From Acidobacteriota bacterium (GTDB lineage Bacteria > Acidobacteriota > Terriglobia > Terriglobales > Acidobacteriaceae), in contig JAJZEA010000001.1 in NCBI GenBank assembly GCA_021851335.1, forward strand, positions 1 through 64,000: a stretch of DNA of 64,000 nucleotides. Reading direction: 5' to 3'. Below are positions 61,471 through 64,000 of the stretch, piece by piece (the first letter of the stretch is position 1; each line of letters starts with the position of its first letter). The position numbers were made by a program, and so were the translations under genes. The notes beneath the pieces are model-generated. The model was not told where the DNA came from and searched no databases. It saw nothing but the letters and a program-made list of their open reading frames with translations.

Positions 61471-64000
61471 ATGAAAACGAATACATTCCGCAGACTCGTT
61501 CTTGCCTCGGCATTTCTTGCGTTCGCTGCGGGATCGGCTTTGGCTCAGAACTCGAACTCGGGTGAAATTAAAGGACAGGTCACGGATCCAAGCGGCGCGG
61601 TCATCTCTGGAGCGACTGTCGATTTGCTCGATATCGATACTGGAATTCATTCCACGACTCAGACCAACAGCGCCGGCATCTACGATGTTCCTTCGCTGCC
61701 CACCGGCCACTACAAAATCACCTTCAGCATGCCCGGTTTCCGCGATGAAGTCCGCAACGGCATCACGCTCTCGGTGGCCACCGTTGGCGTCAATGCAAAA
61801 CTTCAGGTGGGACAGGCAACCCAGCAGGTTGTCGTCACAGCCGAAGCGCCTCTGCTTCAGACCGAGGATTCCGCACAGCACCTCGATCTTGATGCCAAAG
61901 CTGTTCAGAATGCTCCGATCGTCGGTGGCATCTGGTACAACGAGCTGACCAATGAACTGCCCGGCGTCAATGGCGGCGGCAGCCAAAGCGCATCGGGGCA
62001 GGGAATCGGCGTCAACGGAACAGAAGGCTACTCCGGGACGTTTTTGATTGAAGGAGCAATTGCCCAGGAGCCGCGAGACGCCAACGCCAGCGACAACTAT
62101 CCACCGCCCGACGCCATCGGCGAGGTCAACGTGCAGACCAGCAACTTTGGCGCGCAATATGGCAATGGCGTGGCCGATTTCAACGTGATGCTCAAGAGCG
62201 GCACCAACCAGTTTCACGGCTCGCTTTTCGAGTTCAACCAGAACAACGATTACAACGCGCGCAGCTACTTTGATCGCGCACCACTCGTCGTTGCGCCGTT
62301 GCATTGGAATGAGTTCGGTGGCAGCATCGGTGGCCCCATTCTCCACAACAAGCTTTTCTTCTTCTTCACCTTTCAGGACAATCCCAACACCTCTTCCAGC
62401 GTCTACACCACAACCGTGCCGACGCAGGGCCAGAACGGAACGGTCAACATGGAAGATGGTTGTTTCCCGGTTCCCGTCAAAGATCCCAACACCGGCCAGA
62501 ATTATCCCAACAACTGCATTAACTCGGGTCTTGATCCGGTCGCGCAGAAGATCCAGAAGTACTTTCCCGCGCCAAACTTTCTGCAATCGGGCAGCAATCC
62601 TTACCTGAACAACTACACCGTTGTTGCCGGCAGCACAACCAGCTCCAAGTGGTATGTGGGCAAAGTGGATTACACGCCGAGCCAGAAGAATCGCATCTCC
62701 GCGTCCTACATGCTCTTTCCCATCGGACTGACCTATAACGTGGATGGTTTCTGCTCGCTCGGCTTTGACTGCACGCAGGGCAACAACTACAACGAAGATG
62801 GCCAGGTCACCGATGTCTGGACGATCAACGATCACATGGTCAACGAGGCGCGTGTCGGCGGCGTTCGCGAGGTGGATAAATACACGCCTCCCACCTACAA
62901 CAAGGGCTATCCCACCTCGCTCGGCATTGAGCCAACCTATGGCACCGACGCTCCGGGCAATATCTTTCCCACGGTGACGATCAACAGTGGCGGATCGATC
63001 GGCGGCATCGGCATCAACGGTGGCGTACACGCGCTGCTGGCAGACGGCGCGCTCGCCGAGTCCGATATCTTCACGCTCATCAAAGGTCGCCACACGATCA
63101 AGATGGGTGGCGAGTTCGACAAAAGCTACCAGAACTACACCGGCTGGGGAGATATCTCGTCAGGCAACTTCGTCTTCAGCGGCGTCTCCACGGGCGTTCC
63201 CTACGCCGACTTCGTGCTCGGCGATGTTTATGGCTGGTACGTCTACGATGATGTCGAAACAGGCGCTCGCATGTGGAACATGGGCACCTTCATCCAGGAC
63301 GACTATCAGATCAGCCCGACCTTTACCCTTAATCTCGGACTGCGCTACCAGTATCAGGGCGGTTGGAGCGAGGTGCAGAATCGTTGGGGAACCTTCAGCC
63401 CGAATGTAGTCAACACCGGACAATATGCCCCGCCTGGAACGCTGGGCGCGATGGTCTACGGCGGGCAGGATGGACGCAACACCATTCAGAACGGAATCAG
63501 CCAGTGGGTGCCACGTATCGGATTCTCCTGGCAGCCCTATCCCAAGTGGGTTGTCCGCGCCAGCTACGGCATCTCGGACCAGCCCTGGTCGGTTGATCCC
63601 TACACCGCGGCGCTGGGCATTGGTCTGAATCCAAACGGCAGCAAAGGCTATGGCAACACGGCAGCCTTCAAACTGGCCACGGGGCCTGGACCCGGTGCGG
63701 TCTCGTATCCTTCGCTCTCCAACCTCTCCAACTCGCAGTACAACTATCAGAACGTGACCTACTATCCGCAGGATCGGCCCAGCTCGTACTATCAGGAGGT
63801 TCTGTTCTCCGTACAGCATGAACTGCCCTTCCGAATGCTGGTCGACACCAGCTACGTCTTCACCAAGGGCACGCATCTGGGCTTTACGCGTGACATCAAT
63901 CAGGTGCCGCAGAGTGAGTTGTCTGGATATGGCAGTCAGTACACAAGCTGCTACAACGATCCCAGCGCATATCCGCTCTTCTGCTCCATTGCCGGTGTGC
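61471..64000 (+). CDS. TonB-dependent receptor 3 (Oar-like), 3' partial
   Basis: An uninterrupted frame from ATG 61471 to the end of the window (more than 840 residues), so the gene continues outside. GGAGG lies eight bases before the start. The signal peptide is MKTNTFRRLVLASAFLAFAA with a cut near ALAQ. It is followed by a carboxypeptidase-regulatory-like domain (GEIKGQVTDPSGAVISGATV), a plug segment with GVADFNVMLKSGTNQFHGSLFEF, and a barrel (RIGFSWQPYPKWVVRASYG). It is divergent from GH53, with paired 18-bp dyads between them, so galactan or arabinogalactan fragments are a reasonable ligand guess. Confidence 0.93.
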   Translation, partial: MKTNTFRRLVLASAFLAFAAGSALAQNSNSGEIKGQVTDPSGAVISGATVDLLDIDTGIHSTTQTNSAGIYDVPSLPTGHYKITFSMPGFRDEVRNGITLSVATVGVNAKLQVGQATQQVVVTAEAPLLQTEDSAQHLDLDAKAVQNAPIVGGIWYNELTNELPGVNGGGSQSASGQGIGVNGTEGYSGTFLIEGAIAQEPRDANASDNYPPPDAIGEVNVQTSNFGAQYGNGVADFNVMLKSGTNQFHGSLFEFNQNNDYNARSYFDRAPLVVAPLHWNEFGGSIGGPILHNKLFFFFTFQDNPNTSSSVYTTTVPTQGQNGTVNMEDGCFPVPVKDPNTGQNYPNNCINSGLDPVAQKIQKYFPAPNFLQSGSNPYLNNYTVVAGSTTSSKWYVGKVDYTPSQKNRISASYMLFPIGLTYNVDGFCSLGFDCTQGNNYNEDGQVTDVWTINDHMVNEARVGGVREVDKYTPPTYNKGYPTSLGIEPTYGTDAPGNIFPTVTINSGGSIGGIGINGGVHALLADGALAESDIFTLIKGRHTIKMGGEFDKSYQNYTGWGDISSGNFVFSGVSTGVPYADFVLGDVYGWYVYDDVETGARMWNMGTFIQDDYQISPTFTLNLGLRYQYQGGWSEVQNRWGTFSPNVVNTGQYAPPGTLGAMVYGGQDGRNTIQNGISQWVPRIGFSWQPYPKWVVRASYGISDQPWSVDPYTAALGIGLNPNGSKGYGNTAAFKLATGPGPGAVSYPSLSNLSNSQYNYQNVTYYPQDRPSSYYQEVLFSVQHELPFRMLVDTSYVFTKGTHLGFTRDINQVPQSELSGYGSQYTSCYNDPSAYPLFCSIAGV

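Noticed and set aside
61192..63093. 633-codon minus-strand open frame opposite TonB receptor 3 and its upstream region
   Set aside because: The plus-strand receptor frame has a ribosome site, signal peptide, regulatory-like domain and barrel features; the minus frame has none.

Overview
The window is high-GC bacterial DNA that looks like the chromosome of an acidobacterium (Acidobacteriota, Terriglobia/Acidobacteriaceae type). The placement is inferred from content, not from a marker search. The main clues are three very large Oar-like TonB-dependent receptors with N-terminal carboxypeptidase-regulatory-like domains, a secreted GH53 enzyme with ricin-type, Ig-like and MBG modules and a Gly/Cys-rich tail, a tandem pair of exported proteins sharing an 'MPNYRAVSAG' motif, and a mixture of housekeeping and plant-polysaccharide genes. 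No CRISPR array, insertion sequence, prophage or integron was seen. One tRNA, tRNA-Leu(GAG), is present.

Layout. 1-8.6 kb: the 3' part of a GH3 beta-glucosidase, a HAD phosphatase, an aminotransferase, an MBL-fold hydrolase, threonine ammonia-lyase (ilvA) preceded by what looks like an isoleucine-codon attenuator, an MscS-type channel, tRNA-Leu and secG. 8.6-14.4 kb: a PEP-mutase/isocitrate-lyase family enzyme, TonB receptor 1, a small CPxC membrane protein and an exported protein of unknown function. 14.4-19.3 kb: ald, ntrY-like and ntrX-like genes on the minus strand; the NtrX-like protein lacks the GAFTGA loop. 19.4-26.5 kb: the rimP-nusA-infB operon with a terminator hairpin in front of it, and an M16 protease. 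26.6-37.8 kb: rlmN, then mreB-mreC-mreD-mrdA-rodA, then an RNase E/G with a ~500-residue disordered insertion.

37.9-44.6 kb: an outer-membrane barrel protein, a pepP-led three-gene operon, and the trigger factor-clpP-clpX protein-quality-control set; the trigger factor carries a His-rich N-terminal tail. 44.9-51.5 kb: an exported aldose-epimerase-like protein, a family 5 uracil-DNA glycosylase, two tandem exported paralogues, and a two-gene operon for a secreted amidohydrolase and an isoaspartyl peptidase. 51.5-64 kb: an apparent pectin/galactan utilisation locus made of TonB receptor 2, a Tat-exported GH28, a secreted GH53 and TonB receptor 3, which runs off the end of the window.

The most interesting regulatory signals are the ilvA leader peptide plus hairpin (4812-4956), a pair of near-identical 18-bp dyads in mirrored orientation between the divergent GH53 and TonB receptor 3 genes (61052-61069 and 61387-61404), a palindrome filling the promoter spacer of TonB receptor 2 (51742-51762), and strong intergenic stem-loops without U-tracts at several gene ends. 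All functional calls are from sequence reading and family knowledge; no database search was run.
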